Source of the DNA: Bacillota bacterium
GTDB lineage: Bacteria; Bacillota; Clostridia; Christensenellales; Pumilibacteraceae
Assembly: GCA_009780135.1 (NCBI GenBank)
Contig: WRAP01000012.1
Coordinates: 1-58,640 of the forward strand
Length of the DNA: 58,640 nucleotides
Reading direction: 5' to 3'
Positions 1-8,278 of this stretch are shown here, piece after piece (position 1 is the first letter of the stretch; the number at the start of each line of letters is the position of its first letter). The notes beneath the pieces were generated by a model that searched no databases, was not told where the DNA came from, and was given only the letters and a program-made list of their open reading frames with translations. The position numbers and the translations under genes were made by a program.

Positions 1-534
1 AGTACCGATAGGTGTGTGATTTTCTAGCGTTAGATTAGCTCTAAGCTCATAGTTGCCATCCATAGTCATAGCGTTTAGTTGTGCTACACTCTCTATAGCT
101 GTAAAACCAGTACGAAGGGGAGGGGCTTCTGGCGGAGCAAATGCCACGGTAATACGAACCGTATTACTTGTAAATCCATCGACTGTAGCCGTTATATAGG
201 CATGACCTTCGTTAATAGTAATCGGTAGCATAGCAACATTATTTTCCACTCTTACTACATCAGGGTTAGATGAAGTCCATACTACATTTGATAGCTCAGC
301 GTTGTTTGGTTGAGCAGTAGCTATAAATGTACGCTGTGCTACACTTGGCAGTCCTTCACCATCTTCGTTAACAACCCAGGCTGTAGGAGCACCTGCTGGA
401 AGTGCTATTGTAATACCTGTTAGTTCAGGTGGCGAATCACTCGGTAGTGGGCAAGCAACCATTAAAAATACTGTTGCCACCATTATCGCCGATATTGCTA
501 ACGGCAATAATATTTTGAATAATTTATTTTTCAT
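1..534 (-). CDS. lipoprotein with Ig-like and GLUG-type N-terminal domains (partial, 3' end outside window)
   Basis: The reading frame runs off the left edge, so only the first 178 codons are visible. It begins at the ATG at 532-534, behind an AAGGAG site about 12 bases upstream. The N-terminus is a lipoprotein signal: a KNK charged start, a hydrophobic stretch, then LMVAC as lipobox. After a short PLPSDSPPE linker comes a bacterial Ig-like (BIG2-type) segment, recognisable from WTSSNPDVVRVENN and the following AYITATVDG. The next visible stretch (AIESVAQLNAM, then NYELRANLTL and PIGT) matches the start of the domain that precedes GLUG repeats in Firmicute surface proteins. It is probably a large cell-surface lipoprotein. 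The ligand is unknown. Confidence 0.75.
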   Translation of the reverse strand, partial: MKNKLFKILLPLAISAIMVATVFLMVACPLPSDSPPELTGITIALPAGAPTAWVVNEDGEGLPSVAQRTFIATAQPNNAELSNVVWTSSNPDVVRVENNVAMLPITINEGHAYITATVDGFTSNTVRITVAFAPPEAPPLRTGFTAIESVAQLNAMTMDGNYELRANLTLENHTPIGT

Positions 535-569
535 ATTTTTTTATATCTCCTTGGGGTGATATCAAATCA

Positions 570-609
570 ATTTTATATAGAATTTCTATCAAGAAATTCT
601 ATATAATTG
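570..609. terminator. perfect 15-bp hairpin between thiT and the lipoprotein gene
   Basis: The arms TTATATAGAATTTCT (573-587) and its exact complement (592-606) enclose an ATCA loop, and the pairing extends weakly outward. On the minus strand it lies after thiT and before the lipoprotein Shine-Dalgarno site. No clean U-tract follows, so it may be a transcript-stabilising hairpin rather than a true terminator. Confidence 0.4.
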
Positions 610-691
610 TTGCACACACAATTTAGTATGCAGTATATGTGTTCAGCCTATACTATTATGCAGTTTTTGTAAAGTGATTTTTCGTAAAGTT

Positions 692-2005
692 TTATTGAAC
701 ATTTTTTTGTGAATTTTCTAAAGCAACGGTTACATCGTCTTCTACTTCTTGTGATTGCTCTTTAGGGTTAGGATTTCGAGTTATGTTATTCATTAAAAAC
801 TTCTGTTCTGTGCGTTTTACTAAATTTAACATTTGCGGACTTATCATAATAATTGCGGCGGCAACTATGGCAATAGCGGCATCGGCTACTTGTACGGCAT
901 TTATAGATAAACTAAACGCAAGGATTGCTCTAAAGGGTTCATTGCCCATATATGTAACATCTGGATTGTTAGTAAAAGCACTAATCCAAATAACACCGCT
1001 TGTTACATGAATAGTGTATCTTACTATTGTTACTAATAATATCCCTATAGGAATGGCTATAGCAGGATGTAGGCGATTATTCCAACTAATGCGTTGCCGT
1101 AGTCTTTTTGATAAAAAAACAGGTGCTTTAAGGTATTTAACAAAACCCACTAAACCTATCATCATAAATGAAACGGGATATTCCAGTATAAATTGCACAG
1201 GATGAACTATAATTGGATCTACAAAAAGTCGTAATGTCCCCCATACTAAACCTGCCAATAACCCTCTTTTTACACCAAAAATATAAGCGTACACTGCAAG
1301 CGGAACAAGTCTAGCGAAGGTAATAGAACCGCCAGTTGGCATTCTCCAAAATCTAGCATAGCTTAAAGCAAAGCTCATAGCAACTGCAACCCCGGCGAAA
1401 GCAATTGACAGAGTTTCGTTTCTTTTTAGTTTTTCGCCTTTTTTATGATGAATTATCACTACAGCAATGGCCAATAGTGTCGCTAATGCAAGCGTCACCC
1501 ACGCTACAACTTGATAGCCTGTTTGTTGAGCAGTTAAACCTCTGTCGTCCCTAGAGATAAAATTACCTATCATAGCCGACAATATAACTGCACTATGTAC
1601 AAGTAACACTAGTATCGCTACACAAGCAAAAGTCTTAAAATGAGACTTTATAAAGTTAGCCACTAGCACGCCCACAATTATTAGTAATGATGCAACTATT
1701 AGCGTAGACCAAATAACTGCGGTATTTAGTCCTGTGGATAAGCCCTGCGTCGAAGTTGTTATACTTTCTATAAAAACCATTAAGATATAGGTTAATATAA
1801 ATTGTGCTGTGCCTGCTAATGTGCAAGCAGTAACTTTTTTTGCATGTTTATGCTTTTGTATCGTTAGTACAATAATAGTTATTAACATTGTTCCAATAAA
1901 GGCAATGCCTGCTATTATTAGTGCTACCCGATAGCTTGGAGCATAATTTGCAAAGTCTGGGTGTACGCCTAATATATGGGCGAATAATTCCCGAAATCTG
2001 TTCAT
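692..2005 (-). CDS. thiT: thiamine ECF transporter S component ThiT, with long N-terminal membrane extension
   Basis: The C-terminal half (about residues 200-420) has the ThiT/YuaJ signature: SYARFWRMPTGGSITFARLVP, then the YIFGVKRGLLAGLVWG helix and HPVQFILEYPVSFMMIGLVG. This is the substrate-binding membrane subunit for thiamine uptake and would need a shared EcfA/EcfA'/EcfT module, which is not in the window. Family members are usually about 180-200 residues. This protein has 437, because about 195 residues with five or so extra hydrophobic helices precede the ThiT domain. A good AAGGAG site lies just before the ATG. The TPP riboswitch directly upstream independently supports the thiamine assignment. 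I do not recognise the function of the extra N-terminal domain. Confidence 0.88.
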   Translation of the reverse strand: MNRFRELFAHILGVHPDFANYAPSYRVALIIAGIAFIGTMLITIIVLTIQKHKHAKKVTACTLAGTAQFILTYILMVFIESITTSTQGLSTGLNTAVIWSTLIVASLLIIVGVLVANFIKSHFKTFACVAILVLLVHSAVILSAMIGNFISRDDRGLTAQQTGYQVVAWVTLALATLLAIAVVIIHHKKGEKLKRNETLSIAFAGVAVAMSFALSYARFWRMPTGGSITFARLVPLAVYAYIFGVKRGLLAGLVWGTLRLFVDPIIVHPVQFILEYPVSFMMIGLVGFVKYLKAPVFLSKRLRQRISWNNRLHPAIAIPIGILLVTIVRYTIHVTSGVIWISAFTNNPDVTYMGNEPFRAILAFSLSINAVQVADAAIAIVAAAIIMISPQMLNLVKRTEQKFLMNNITRNPNPKEQSQEVEDDVTVALENSQKNVQ

Positions 2006-2039
2006 TTTTTTCTCCTTTGAATATAAGTGATAAATAAAA

Positions 2040-2072
2040 AACCGTGTGCCTTGCTAAAAAGCAAAACACACG
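2040..2072 (-). terminator. riboswitch-controlled intrinsic terminator upstream of thiT
   Basis: On the minus strand, CCGTGTG followed by TTTTGC pairs with GCAAGG and CACACGG across a TTTTTA loop, and a T-run follows immediately. It lies between the TPP aptamer and the thiT start, so it is the expected expression platform: TPP bound, transcription ends. Confidence 0.8.
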
Positions 2073-2121
2073 GCAAATTGAAAATTCAATAAAAATACTG
2101 ATTAAATCAAAACCCAATATG

Positions 2122-2208
2122 TATGCTTCCCTTCGCGAGTGCTAACTCACAGGTTCGTAGGGTTTTGGCTTTGCCATCTCAGCCACTTTTTGTGGCACCC
2201 CTAGCACT
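2122..2208 (-). ncRNA. TPP riboswitch (THI element)
   Basis: Read on the minus strand, the conserved blocks occur in order: CTAGGGGTGCC, GGCTGAGATGG, ACCCTACGAACCTG and the closing GCGAAGGGAAGC. These are the hallmark sequences of the thiamine pyrophosphate aptamer, including the CUGAGA pyrimidine sensor and the 3' GAAGGGAAG strand. It precedes a terminator hairpin and the thiamine transporter gene thiT. Confidence 0.93.
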
Positions 2209-2219
2209 TATTCTTAAAT

Positions 2220-2248
2220 AGAGTATCACTTTACAAAAACCATGTCAA
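2220..2248 (-). promoter_or_regulatory. sigma-A promoter for the TPP riboswitch-thiT transcript
   Basis: TTGACA (2243-2248) and TACTCT (2220-2225) on the minus strand are separated by 17 bases. Transcription would start close to 2213, a few bases before the TPP aptamer. Confidence 0.7.
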
Positions 2249-2279
2249 ATGTTTTATTAAAAAGTTATGTGAAAGATTT

Positions 2280-3626
2280 TTACTTTCCTAATCTACTCTT
2301 AAAGTCGATGTAATCGGATTTGCGGATTTGTGTGATGGAATTGTTAGATAATTTATAAATATCGGGTAGTGGAATACCGTTAAAGGTGTTGCCTTTTACT
2401 ATAGTATAGAGTGCCATATCGCCAAATACAACTTTATCGCTGATTTGTAGTTTTTTATCAAATTTATAATCGCCGATAATGTCTCCCGTTAGGCAAGAGT
2501 TGCCAGCTAGCCGACAAGTATTAGGGCTGGATAAATCACTTGTTAAGGCAATACTAGCCTTATAAATAGGAGGCATATAATCGTGTTTTGTTTCGAGTAT
2601 ATCGGGATTATGACAAGCGGCGGAAGTATCTAAAATAACGATAGGCATAATTTTATCGTCGATAATATCCAAAACACTCGATACTAAATATCCGCTATTT
2701 AATACAACTGCTTCACCTGGTTCTAGGTAAACTTGACAACCGTATTTTTGTTTAATGTATTCTATAAGTCCGATAAGTCTTTCTATATTATAACCGTTAT
2801 CAGTTTGGTAACCCCGCTTTTTTTCGTGTAGTTTGCCGTTTGTAATGTGATGCCCGCCACCTAAATTGATGTACGGAGTTTTACCGATATTGTTTTTATG
2901 CTTGCAAAGTTTACTAAAAAATTCGCCAAAGCTAGACTCAAACACCTTAAAAGTGCTTTCTAAATCGCTGTAGCCTTGTTGGCACAGAGTATGGAAATGT
3001 AGTCCGTCCAATTTTTCGTGTAAGCTCTCGTCTTTCCAAATAGTATCGTCTATTTTAACACCAAATCTACTTAGTGGAGCACAAGGGTCGTATAATGAGT
3101 GATTACCCGTTTCGCCACCGCCTTGTGTGGAGTGCTGTGGATTAACTCTAAGCGATATAGAAACATTATTTTTTTTACAAATATCGTAATGTTTATTTAG
3201 CTGATTAGCACTATTAAATACAATATGAGAACAGATTTTAACGATTTTTTGTATATCGCTATCAGTAAAAGCAGGAGCAAAAACATGGTTTTCGCAACCA
3301 GTTGCTTTTGTGTTGTCAGTGTAGTCAGGCAAATTCTTCGCAGTTTCAACCTTTTTATTGTTGGTCGCAAAATACTCGTGTGCTAATTGTGCCTCATATA
3401 ATCCGCTTGCGGTAGTGCCTGATAAGTATTTAGAAATAATCGGATAAAAATCAAAACAACTAAAAGCCTTTTGGGCAAGCAAAATCTTACAATCGGTTTC
3501 TTTAATAACAGACTGCAAAACTTTTAGATTGTTCTCTATTTTATCCTCATCTATAACAAAAAACGGAGTAGGTAAGTGGTTTGTTTTTGTTAGAAGTGAG
3601 GGGATATTTGTAAAGGTTTGGTTCAT
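2280..3626 (-). CDS. nspC: carboxynorspermidine / carboxyspermidine decarboxylase
   Basis: A PLP-dependent alanine-racemase-fold (fold III) decarboxylase. It removes CO2 from carboxy(nor)spermidine to give (nor)spermidine in the cytosol. The PLP lysine is in AQKAFS (about residue 53). Other family motifs are HFHTLCQQ, NLGGGHH, EPGEA, the active-site GNSCLTGD and the C-terminal GDMALYTIVKGNTFNGI. At 448 residues it exceeds the usual 370-390. Extra residues are visible around 88-112 and in the STQGGGETGNH segment. It is the last gene of the minus-strand operon, 44 bases after the saccharopine-dehydrogenase-like gene that makes its substrate. There is no clear Shine-Dalgarno site; an AT-rich palindrome fills the spacer instead. 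Confidence 0.9.
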   Translation of the reverse strand: MNQTFTNIPSLLTKTNHLPTPFFVIDEDKIENNLKVLQSVIKETDCKILLAQKAFSCFDFYPIISKYLSGTTASGLYEAQLAHEYFATNNKKVETAKNLPDYTDNTKATGCENHVFAPAFTDSDIQKIVKICSHIVFNSANQLNKHYDICKKNNVSISLRVNPQHSTQGGGETGNHSLYDPCAPLSRFGVKIDDTIWKDESLHEKLDGLHFHTLCQQGYSDLESTFKVFESSFGEFFSKLCKHKNNIGKTPYINLGGGHHITNGKLHEKKRGYQTDNGYNIERLIGLIEYIKQKYGCQVYLEPGEAVVLNSGYLVSSVLDIIDDKIMPIVILDTSAACHNPDILETKHDYMPPIYKASIALTSDLSSPNTCRLAGNSCLTGDIIGDYKFDKKLQISDKVVFGDMALYTIVKGNTFNGIPLPDIYKLSNNSITQIRKSDYIDFKSRLGK

Positions 3627-3627
3627 A

Positions 3628-3672
3628 TAATTACAAATTACAAATTACAATGTACATTGTAATTTGTAATTT
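3628..3672. repeat. AT-rich palindrome built from ATTACAAATTACA units
   Basis: In the spacer between the dehydrogenase and decarboxylase genes, ATTACAAATTACAATG is followed by its reverse complement, centred on TGTACA. The same ATTACAAATTA motif recurs after nifJ (16247-16260) and, inverted, after the ADH-like gene (21241-21256). This suggests a small dispersed intergenic element. Confidence 0.45.
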
Positions 3673-4891
3673 AATTTACAAGTTCAGGCTCAAAGTCCTC
3701 GTGCCAAGGGAGTCCCCATTTATTGAGCATTTCCATAAATGGGTCAGGGTCGAATTGCTCTACATTCCAAACGCCTGGCTTATTCCAAAGTCCCTTTAGA
3801 AACATACTGGCACCAATCATAGCGGGCACGCCTGTGGTGTAGCTAATCGCTTGAGAGCCAACCTCTTTATAACACTCCTCGTGGTCGCAAATATTGTATA
3901 GATAATATTTTTTAGGCTTGCCGTCTTTGCCTAACCCTTGGAAAACAACACCAATATGCGTTTTACCTTTTGTACGAGGACCAAGTGTAGAAGGGTCGGG
4001 TAGCACTTTAGCCAAAAACTGAATCGGCACAATATCCACTCCGTTAAAATTAACAGGCTCTATACTAGTCATACCTACATTTTCTAAACATTTTAGATGA
4101 GTTAGATAACTCTGCCCGAAGGTCATAAAAAATCTAATACGCTTTAGGTGCGGAATATGCTTAACAATGCTCTCTAGCTCCTCGTGATAAAGTAGATACA
4201 TATCCTTTTCGCCAACTTCCTCAAAATGTCTTTGGCGGTGTATTTCCATAGGAGCAGTCTCTATCCATTTACCGTTTTCCCAGTACCTACCCTTTGAGGA
4301 TACTTCTCTAATGTTGATTTCGGGATTAAAATTAGTTGCAAAAGGGTAGCCGTGATCGCCCCCGTTGCAATCAAGAATATCAATATAATGAATTTCGCTA
4401 AAGTGATGCTTTAAGGCATAAGCTGTCCAAACACCTGTAACTCCTGGGTCGAAGCCACTACCTAAAATGCCCGTAATGCCTGCTTTTTTGAACTCGCCGT
4501 CTAATGCCCACTGATGCTTATACTCAAATTTTGCGGTGTCAAGTGGTTCGTAGTTGGCAGTATCAAGATACGCAACACCTGTTTTTATACAAGCCTCCAT
4601 AATAGTAAGGTCTTGGTAGGGAAGTGCTAGGTGCATTACAATAGCAGGCTTGTAACTATTTATAAGTGCTACAAGCTCGTCTACATTGTCGGCATTGACC
4701 TTTGCGGTAGTAATAACACTTTTTAGATTATTGCCTAAGCGTTTTTCTATATCCGCTTTTATAGCATCGCATTTAGATTTTGTCCTAGATGCTATCATAA
4801 ACTCAGGAAAAATCTCCCCGTTTTGCGCACATTTATGTGCCGCTACAGATGCCACTCCGCCGGCACCGATTATTAGTGTTTTTTGATTCAT
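3671..4891 (-). CDS. carboxynorspermidine synthase (saccharopine dehydrogenase family)
   Basis: The N-terminus LIIGAGGVASVAAHKCAQN is a Rossmann NAD(P)-binding motif typical of saccharopine-dehydrogenase-like proteins. Further family features are GILGSGFDPGVTGVWTAYA, DILDCNGGDHGYPFATNFNPE and the C-terminal TTGVPAMIGASMFLKG. Members next to nspC reductively condense putrescine (or diaminopropane) with aspartate semialdehyde to carboxy(nor)spermidine. The length, 406 residues, is normal. The start has a good site (GGAGAACC) in the 20 bases between it and the small membrane protein gene upstream. Because agmatinase in the same operon yields putrescine, spermidine rather than norspermidine is the likelier end product; this is inference. 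Confidence 0.9.
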   Translation of the reverse strand: MNQKTLIIGAGGVASVAAHKCAQNGEIFPEFMIASRTKSKCDAIKADIEKRLGNNLKSVITTAKVNADNVDELVALINSYKPAIVMHLALPYQDLTIMEACIKTGVAYLDTANYEPLDTAKFEYKHQWALDGEFKKAGITGILGSGFDPGVTGVWTAYALKHHFSEIHYIDILDCNGGDHGYPFATNFNPEINIREVSSKGRYWENGKWIETAPMEIHRQRHFEEVGEKDMYLLYHEELESIVKHIPHLKRIRFFMTFGQSYLTHLKCLENVGMTSIEPVNFNGVDIVPIQFLAKVLPDPSTLGPRTKGKTHIGVVFQGLGKDGKPKKYYLYNICDHEECYKEVGSQAISYTTGVPAMIGASMFLKGLWNKPGVWNVEQFDPDPFMEMLNKWGLPWHEDFEPELVN

Positions 4892-4911
4892 TATTGGTTC
4901 TCCTTAAAAAT

Positions 4912-5157
4912 CTAGAGATTATCATTTTTCTCTATTTGTTCATTTGTGAGTTTTTCTTTTTTTCGTCTACGATGCTCAATTATAGAAATTATTAACAGCA
5001 TAACAGAAGCTATCCCTAAAAAAATACTCCAAATTCCTATATATGTCGGATTCTGAAAGACTAAATATAATATTATAAAAGTAATAGCTATAACATAAAA
5101 AGTAGCACATATTATTCTAAATGTTAATTCTTTTTTGTTTATTTGTTTATTTTTCAT
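4912..5157 (-). CDS. small two-helix membrane protein in the polyamine operon
   Basis: An 81-residue protein with a lysine-rich cytoplasmic start, two hydrophobic helices (about residues 14-32 and 40-59), then a basic RRRKKEK patch and a polar tail. Both termini should face the cytoplasm. Its start codon lies one base after the agmatinase stop codon, and the dehydrogenase gene follows 20 bases later, so it is almost certainly co-transcribed with polyamine synthesis genes. I recognise no family. A role in polyamine transport or enzyme anchoring would be speculation. Confidence 0.65.
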   Translation of the reverse strand: MKNKQINKKELTFRIICATFYVIAITFIILYLVFQNPTYIGIWSIFLGIASVMLLIISIIEHRRRKKEKLTNEQIEKNDNL

Positions 5158-5158
5158 T

Positions 5159-6037
5159 TTATTTTATTCCCATTTGTAATAAAATTTCTCGCAAATATTT
5201 ACACGCTAGGGCGGTGCTGATACCGCTAGGGTCTACCATTGGGTTTAGCTCCACTATATCTGCCATAACAACTTTTGAGTTGGCGAATATTTTTTGAGTG
5301 GCGGTAAGCAATTCTAAAAATCTAACTCCACCAGCCTCAGGAGTACCTGTTCCTGGAAACTCACTTGGGTCTAATACATCTAAATCCACTGTTAAATATA
5401 CCGGTTTATCTTTTATTATCGGTAGAATTTTATCCAGCCCCGAAAAGTCATTTTTGCATAAATAAGTGTTTTTACTTGCAAATTCAAATTCGTACCTTTC
5501 TCCGCTTCTTATGCCAAATTGAAAAATTCTAATACTTTTAGCTGATTTCTTTTTGTTGTCAGATTCTTTTTGAATTTCGTCGTAACATCTTTTTATAACT
5601 GTACTGTGGCTTAGCTTTTCGCCGATATAGCTTTCTCGTAAATCAGTATGGGCATCAAAATGAACAATCATCAAATCAGAATATTTTTTTAAGCAAGCCT
5701 TAAAGCTGCCTAAAGTTATAAGATGCTCGCCACCCAGCATAACAGGCAATTTGTTACTTGCTAAAATTTCCGCTGTTTTCGCCTCTACCATATCTAGCAC
5801 CTTAGTAGTATTGCCAAATGGCAAATCCAAATCTCCAATATCGCAAATATTGCAATCTTCTAAATCCTTATCCAAATACGGCGAGTATGTTTCTATACCA
5901 AAACTCTCGCTCCTTATTTTATCGGGAGCAAGCCGAGTGCCTGGTCTATAGCTGGTAGTGCCGTCAAACGGACTGCCAAACAGCACAACTTTCGCCTTAT
6001 CCAAAGGCTTTTCACAACATATAAATTTATTTAGCAT
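5159..6037 (-). CDS. speB: agmatinase (ureohydrolase family)
   Basis: It hydrolyses agmatine to putrescine and urea in the cytosol. All manganese-binding motifs are present: GGEHLIT (about residue 100), VHFDAHTDLR, SHSTVI and the DLDVLDPSEFPGTGTPEAGG block. The length of 292 is normal for agmatinase and the FPGTGTPE sequence favours agmatinase over arginase. It is first in the minus-strand operon and supplies putrescine to the carboxyspermidine pathway encoded by the following genes. An arginine decarboxylase to make agmatine is not in the window. There is no convincing Shine-Dalgarno site near the ATG. A TACAAT sequence 10 bases upstream might be a -10 box of a leaderless start, but no good -35 goes with it. 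Confidence 0.93.
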   Translation of the reverse strand: MLNKFICCEKPLDKAKVVLFGSPFDGTTSYRPGTRLAPDKIRSESFGIETYSPYLDKDLEDCNICDIGDLDLPFGNTTKVLDMVEAKTAEILASNKLPVMLGGEHLITLGSFKACLKKYSDLMIVHFDAHTDLRESYIGEKLSHSTVIKRCYDEIQKESDNKKKSAKSIRIFQFGIRSGERYEFEFASKNTYLCKNDFSGLDKILPIIKDKPVYLTVDLDVLDPSEFPGTGTPEAGGVRFLELLTATQKIFANSKVVMADIVELNPMVDPSGISTALACKYLREILLQMGIK

Positions 6038-6145
6038 AGTTTTAGCTATTGTAAAAATTTATCTCCACAACATGGATAACTATACATTATATGTGTTATT
6101 TAAGCAACTTTTTTTTGGTTATAAAATAACTATAGAAGAATAATA

Positions 6146-6182
6146 AAAGGAGCTACCTCTTTTTGAGGTAGCTCCTTTTATT
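6146..6182. terminator. strong intrinsic terminator after mgtE (and before speB)
   Basis: AAAAGGAGCTACCTC pairs perfectly with GAGGTAGCTCCTTTT across a TTTTT loop. It is flanked by A/T runs, so it could work in both directions. It closes the mgtE transcript on the minus strand and separates it from the polyamine operon. Confidence 0.85.
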
Positions 6183-6238
6183 TAGATAGAATGATTGATA
6201 CGCTTCTACAATTATAATGTGTAATGCATCAAAATTTT

Positions 6239-7783
6239 CTATCCATAAATAATATATCCACAGTTAGCACAATATTCGTAAGCAACTTCGTTATAACCGC
6301 CAATCAAGTACACAAATAACATTACTAACCCGAAGTATACAAGTAAACCTGTGATGTCTTTAACAGTAGTTATAAGTGGTCCTGTTGCGGCGGCTTGGTC
6401 TAGTTTTAGTTTATAAAAAATATAAGGAATTAAAAAACCCATTAAACTTGCAATTAAGCATACTATTGCCATTGCCGATGCTATTGAAGCTCCCAGTAGT
6501 AAAGCACCTTGAGCACTAAGATGTGGATCGCTTGTGATATAGCCTTGCCAAACAAAAGCAACTAATCCGCTGATTACACCAACTATTGCTCCGATAGATA
6601 CTCCTATGCCAATCTCTCTAAATATGTGCCATTTAATTTTTTTGGTATTTATATGTCCGAGTGTCATACCTCTAATAAAGATTGTGCTGCTTTGTACACC
6701 GACAGAGCCACCCATATCCATAACAAGCGGTACAAAAAATACTGCCGGTGCAACATAGATTAGTAGCATATCCTCAAAACCACCCATAATAAAAGCAGCT
6801 AAAAGACCTCCGATTATAGTAAAGCCTAAAAACGGTAAACGGACTTTCCAAACTTGCCAAAGACTTCCCTTTATAAGAGCCTCGCTTGTATCGCCTTTAG
6901 CTAAGCTACCCATTTTGGCTTTACCAAACATATCCTCGGTTGCTTCTTCTTCTAAAATGTCGATAGCGTCGTCTATAGTAACTATACCAACAAGACGGTT
7001 TTCTCTATCGACTACAGGAATAGATAATAAATCTAACCTTTGAAGTTCTCTAGCCACTTCCTCTTGGTCGGTGTTAGTAGATACCGCATCAATGCCTGTT
7101 GTCATTATATCGGCTATTTTTGCGGTAGGGTCAGCGATTAGAAGTTCTCTAAGACTAATATGACCTTCGTATTTTCTACTAATATCGGTTACATAAAGAG
7201 TGTAAATTGTTTCTTTATCTTCGGCTTGGCGTTTAACTTTTTCTAACGCTTCGCTAGCCGTCATAAATCCTCTAAGAGAAATATAATCAGGGGTCATAAT
7301 ACGACCGGCGGTTTCTGGCTCGTACCCCATAAGTAGATTAGTTTTTGCTCTTTCCTCTTTAGAAAGGGAGTTTAGCATTTGTTTAGCAACACGAGCAGGT
7401 AATTCTTCTAATAAACTCGCTCTGTCATCTGGGGCAAGTTCTTCAAAAATTGTTTGTGCTTGCTCGCCGGCGAGTGCATGAATTAACTTTTCTTGCTCGC
7501 TTACCTCTAGCTTTTCGAATACAAATAATGCTTCGTCTTTAGGTAGTAGTCTAAAAACAATAGCTTGCTCGTCGGTGTTTAATTCTTCTGCCAGTTCTAA
7601 GATGTCGTGTTCTTCGGCATCTAGTAGATATTTTTTAAGCTTAGGTATATCCTTATTTTCGATATATCCTAAAACAGTTTCTTTTATTTTTTCGTCTAAA
7701 AGCTTTTTTTCTTCTAGCGTAATGTTTGTTTCGTCAGTTGATTTTTTTATTTCTTCAACTTCTAAATTTTCGTTTTCATTCAT
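6239..7783 (-). CDS. mgtE: magnesium transporter MgtE
   Basis: A Mg2+-gated magnesium channel of the cytoplasmic membrane. The order is an acidic N-terminal superhelical domain (about residues 30-150, with LLPKDEALFVFEKL and LAPDDRASLLEELP), a CBS pair (about 155-280, including IMTPDYISLRGFMTASEAL and GIVTIDDAIDILEEEATEDM), a connecting helix, then five membrane helices from about residue 315. The pore-family motif PLVMDMGGSVGVQSSTIFIRG is intact. It is somewhat longer than usual (514) because of an N-terminal acidic leader and a short C-terminal tail, ANCGYIIYG. A clear AAGGAG site precedes the ATG. The upstream M-box riboswitch shows magnesium-dependent control. Confidence 0.96.
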   Translation of the reverse strand: MNENENLEVEEIKKSTDETNITLEEKKLLDEKIKETVLGYIENKDIPKLKKYLLDAEEHDILELAEELNTDEQAIVFRLLPKDEALFVFEKLEVSEQEKLIHALAGEQAQTIFEELAPDDRASLLEELPARVAKQMLNSLSKEERAKTNLLMGYEPETAGRIMTPDYISLRGFMTASEALEKVKRQAEDKETIYTLYVTDISRKYEGHISLRELLIADPTAKIADIMTTGIDAVSTNTDQEEVARELQRLDLLSIPVVDRENRLVGIVTIDDAIDILEEEATEDMFGKAKMGSLAKGDTSEALIKGSLWQVWKVRLPFLGFTIIGGLLAAFIMGGFEDMLLIYVAPAVFFVPLVMDMGGSVGVQSSTIFIRGMTLGHINTKKIKWHIFREIGIGVSIGAIVGVISGLVAFVWQGYITSDPHLSAQGALLLGASIASAMAIVCLIASLMGFLIPYIFYKLKLDQAAATGPLITTVKDITGLLVYFGLVMLFVYLIGGYNEVAYEYCANCGYIIYG

Positions 7784-7813
7784 TTGGATTTTCTCCTTTA
7801 ATTTTAATTGGTT

Positions 7814-7954
7814 TTATTTTGATATGCAATCGGAGTAATCAATTCTGGAGGCAAAAGAAATATCATTTATTTGCTTTAAACTGTTATTATTGATTGCATT
7901 AGTGCGTTTCTGTTTTATTAAGTTTTTCGTCTTACTCCCGCCAGGGTCGTCCAT
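7814..7954 (-). CDS. 46-residue leader ORF between the M-box and mgtE
   Basis: A short ATG-initiated frame on the minus strand (begins MDDPGGSKTKNLIKQK, ends SDCISK) has one of the best ribosome binding sites in the window: AGGAGG (7964-7969) exactly nine bases before the ATG. It lies after the riboswitch terminator and about 30 bases before mgtE, so it would be translated only when magnesium is low. The composition is polar and basic and there is no membrane helix. It could be a regulatory leader peptide or a small functional protein. I recognise no homologue. The case rests on the ribosome binding site and position. Confidence 0.5.
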   Translation of the reverse strand: MDDPGGSKTKNLIKQKRTNAINNNSLKQINDISFASRIDYSDCISK

Positions 7955-7990
7955 TTCTTTAATCCTCCTTTATTATAAAATAATTCCAAT

Positions 7991-8024
7991 AAAAAAATCC
8001 CTCGTCAAAACGGCGACAAGGGAT
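7991..8024 (-). terminator. magnesium-riboswitch terminator
   Basis: On the minus strand ATCCCTTGTC pairs with GACGAGGGAT, leaving an eight-base loop, and is followed by seven Ts. It lies immediately downstream of the M-box aptamer, so high Mg2+ would end transcription before the leader ORF and mgtE. Confidence 0.85.
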
Positions 8025-8044
8025 AAAGTATACTTTAGTGTTAG

Positions 8045-8208
8045 TATATCTCCGCAAATCATCACCGTTTCAAGCTTTAGCTCTGAAAGGCAATGAAGTT
8101 GCGTTAGGTTAGGCCTTGTTTTCGACCTAGCCTGCTAACCGGCGCATAGTGTCTCCACTATTTTGCGGTAGCAACCCGTATCCTTTCAGTAGCCTCACCT
8201 ACCGAATG
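8045..8208 (-). ncRNA. M-box (ykoK) magnesium riboswitch
   Basis: Read on the minus strand, the conserved M-box blocks appear in order: GGTAGGTGAGGCTAC, then GGATACGGGTTGCTACCGC, the GAGACACTATGCGCCGG segment and the terminal AGAGCTAAAGC. The downstream gene is mgtE, the classical target. Folding of this RNA around several Mg2+ ions releases the terminator at 7991-8024. Confidence 0.9.
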
Positions 8209-8278
8209 AACTCTTTTATTGTTTTCGCTACTAGTAAAAAGTCTTTTATAAAAAAAGATTTTTTAAGGCAACTTACAT

